The notes under the pieces: generated by a model
What the model was told of the DNA's origin: nothing
What the model saw: only the letters and a program-made list of their open reading frames with translations
Databases searched by the model: none
Part shown: in pieces, positions 6,331 through 7,776 of the stretch
Numbering within the stretch: the stretch's first letter is position 1
How the letters are laid out: each line of letters opens with the position of its first letter
Assembly (NCBI GenBank): GCA_934351705.1
Contig: CAKRJK010000060.1
Span: forward strand, 1 to 7,776
From: an uncultured Lachnospiraceae bacterium
GTDB lineage: Bacteria > Bacillota > Clostridia > Lachnospirales > Lachnospiraceae
Direction of reading: 5' to 3'
DNA: 7,776 nucleotides
Position numbers and translations under genes: made by a program

Positions 6331-7704
6331 ATGAATAACGAAAATGGTGTTATCAAAGATGCCAGTGCTTTAGGCACACCGAAAATGTTAATTCTCGGAC
6401 TTCAGCATATGTTTGCTATGTTCGGAGCAACGATCTTAGTGCCGATTCTGGTCAACAGTTATTTTCATGGCGAAGGATTATCCGTACAGGTTACCTTAAT
6501 CTGTGCCGGTCTGGGAACTTTATTTTTCCATGCCTGTACCAAGATGAAGGTTCCTGCTTTCTTAGGTTCATCCTTTGCTTTTTTAGGCGGTTTTGCAACC
6601 GTTGCCGAATTAGATACCGGTATTTTTGCCGATATGAGCTACGGTGAAAAATTACCGTATGCCTGTGGCGGTATTGTCGTTGCCGGTCTTCTTTATCTTG
6701 TTTTGGCATTGATCATCAAACTTGCCGGTGTAAAGCGTGTCATGCGTTTCTTACCGCCGGTTGTAACCGGTCCGATCATCATCTGTATCGGTCTCAGTCT
6801 TGCACCGAGTGCAATCTCAAACGCTTCCACTAACTGGTTATTGGCGATTGTCGCTTTTGTGGTAATTGTAATCTTTAATGTCTGGGGAAAAGGAATGTTC
6901 AAAATTATTCCTATCTTAATGGGCGTTGTGATTCCTTACGCACTCGCATTGATCCTGAATGCCTGCGGCGTGACAAATCCTGACGGCACCGCAATTCTTG
7001 ACTTCACCTCTGTGGCTCAATCAGCATGGGTTGGTCTTCCGCCGTTCCAGATTTGTAAATTTAATCTGACCGCTATTTTAGTTATGGCTCCGATCGCGAT
7101 TGCTACCATGATGGAACACATCGGTGATATTTCCGCCATCTCCGCAACCGTAGATGAGAACTTTATTGAAGATCCGGGCTTACACCGCACATTGATCGGT
7201 GACGGTCTTGCAACTTCTTTCTCCGCTTTGATCGGTGGTCCTGCAAACACAACTTACGGTGAAAATACCGGTGTATTGGAATTGAGCCGTGTACACGATC
7301 CGAAAGTAATCCGTCTTGCAGCCGTTTATGCCATTGTATTGAGCTTCATTCCAAAGGTATCTGCTATCATCGGTTCTATGCCGGCTTCCATTATCGGAGG
7401 TGTCAGCTTTATCCTTTACGGTATGATTTCCGCAATCGGTGTTCGTAACATCGTAGAAAACCATGTTGATTTCACAAAATCACGTAACTTGATCATCGCA
7501 GCCGTAATTCTGGTATGCGGTCTTGGTTTCTCCGACGGTCTGACTTTCACTGTTGCAAGCACTCACATTACTTTGACAAGTCTTGCGATTGCAGCGATTG
7601 CAGGTGTGTTATTGAATGCAATCTTACCGGGTAATGATTATACTTTCGGTACTGATCCAAAAGCAGACAGACATCGCGGAATTGATATGAATCCAAACGA
7701 CTAA
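6331..7704 (+). CDS. uraA: NCS2 family nucleobase permease, uracil permease type
   Basis: Integral inner-membrane transporter of 457 residues that is expected to import uracil (possibly xanthine or another nucleobase) with protons. It has about 14 hydrophobic segments and the family landmarks: LQHMFAMFGATILVP (about 24-38), the LGSSFAF half-helix (about 78-84), MEHIGD (E262), DPGLHRTLIGDG (about 281-292) and NTTYGENTGV (E311). E262 and E311 correspond to the substrate-binding E241 and E290 of E. coli UraA. The position of UraA H245 is Asp (D266) here. Overall similarity is closest to UraA/PyrP proteins rather than to xanthine or urate carriers, but NCS2 substrate assignment from sequence is uncertain. 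The ATG has AGGAGGAG seven bases upstream. The gene is transcribed alone, divergent from the nucleoside phosphorylase operon, and ends at an intrinsic terminator, so it is probably monocistronic. Confidence 0.93.
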   Translation: MNNENGVIKDASALGTPKMLILGLQHMFAMFGATILVPILVNSYFHGEGLSVQVTLICAGLGTLFFHACTKMKVPAFLGSSFAFLGGFATVAELDTGIFADMSYGEKLPYACGGIVVAGLLYLVLALIIKLAGVKRVMRFLPPVVTGPIIICIGLSLAPSAISNASTNWLLAIVAFVVIVIFNVWGKGMFKIIPILMGVVIPYALALILNACGVTNPDGTAILDFTSVAQSAWVGLPPFQICKFNLTAILVMAPIAIATMMEHIGDISAISATVDENFIEDPGLHRTLIGDGLATSFSALIGGPANTTYGENTGVLELSRVHDPKVIRLAAVYAIVLSFIPKVSAIIGSMPASIIGGVSFILYGMISAIGVRNIVENHVDFTKSRNLIIAAVILVCGLGFSDGLTFTVASTHITLTSLAIAAIAGVLLNAILPGNDYTFGTDPKADRHRGIDMNPND

Positions 7705-7717
7705 GAACAAATACGAA

Positions 7718-7755
7718 AGGGGCAGTCACAAAAAATGTAACTGCCCCTGTTTTTT
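7718..7755 (+). terminator. Rho-independent terminator after the permease gene
   Basis: AGGGGCAGT (7718-7726) pairs perfectly with ACTGCCCCT (7740-7748). After one C/A mismatch a further ACA/TGT pairing leads to a loop of five A. Six T follow from 7750. The position, 13 bases after the permease stop, fits an intrinsic terminator. Bases 7756-7776 hold nothing I can identify. Confidence 0.92.
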
Positions 7756-7776
7756 ATTGCTTGTTTTCTGCTTATA

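Overview
The window looks like an ordinary chromosomal housekeeping stretch of a low-to-mid GC Gram-positive anaerobe, most likely a member of the Lachnospiraceae/Clostridia. The signs are strong GGAGG-type ribosome binding sites, two GTG starts, compact co-oriented genes, sigma-A-like promoters with TGn extended -10 boxes, and protein sequences resembling gut Firmicutes. The taxon is an inference from style and protein similarity recalled from memory, not from a search.

Layout: six genes lie head to tail on the minus strand from about 6159 down to 1. In transcription order they are a purine-nucleoside phosphorylase, an MTA/SAH-type adenosine deaminase (amidohydrolase), an MBL-fold hydrolase of unknown substrate, ribonuclease HI, a 48-residue single-span membrane protein, and alanyl-tRNA synthetase. 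The last is cut by the window edge and lacks its C-terminus. Diverging from this block on the plus strand is an NCS2 (uracil-type) permease at 6331-7704, followed by a clear intrinsic terminator. The 171-base divergent intergenic region holds a promoter for each direction.

How the genes fit together: the first three minus-strand genes are packed tightly, with 4 bases between the phosphorylase and the deaminase and a 4-base ATGA overlap between the deaminase and the MBL protein. They should be co-transcribed and translationally coupled. The deaminase would turn adenosine-type nucleosides into inosine-type ones, and the phosphorylase would split these into hypoxanthine and ribose-1-phosphate. 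With the divergent nucleobase permease this makes a small nucleoside/nucleobase salvage locus. rnhA may be read through from this operon. The small membrane protein and alaS appear to have their own promoter, whose -35 box overlaps the last codons of rnhA.

I see no mobile element, CRISPR array, tRNA/rRNA, riboswitch or T-box, and no convincing undescribed multi-gene system. The points most worth a second look are the overlooked 48-residue gene ahead of alaS, the MBL protein with a non-standard metal-site motif, the exact substrate of the deaminase/phosphorylase pair, and the cysteine-rich insert in AlaRS.
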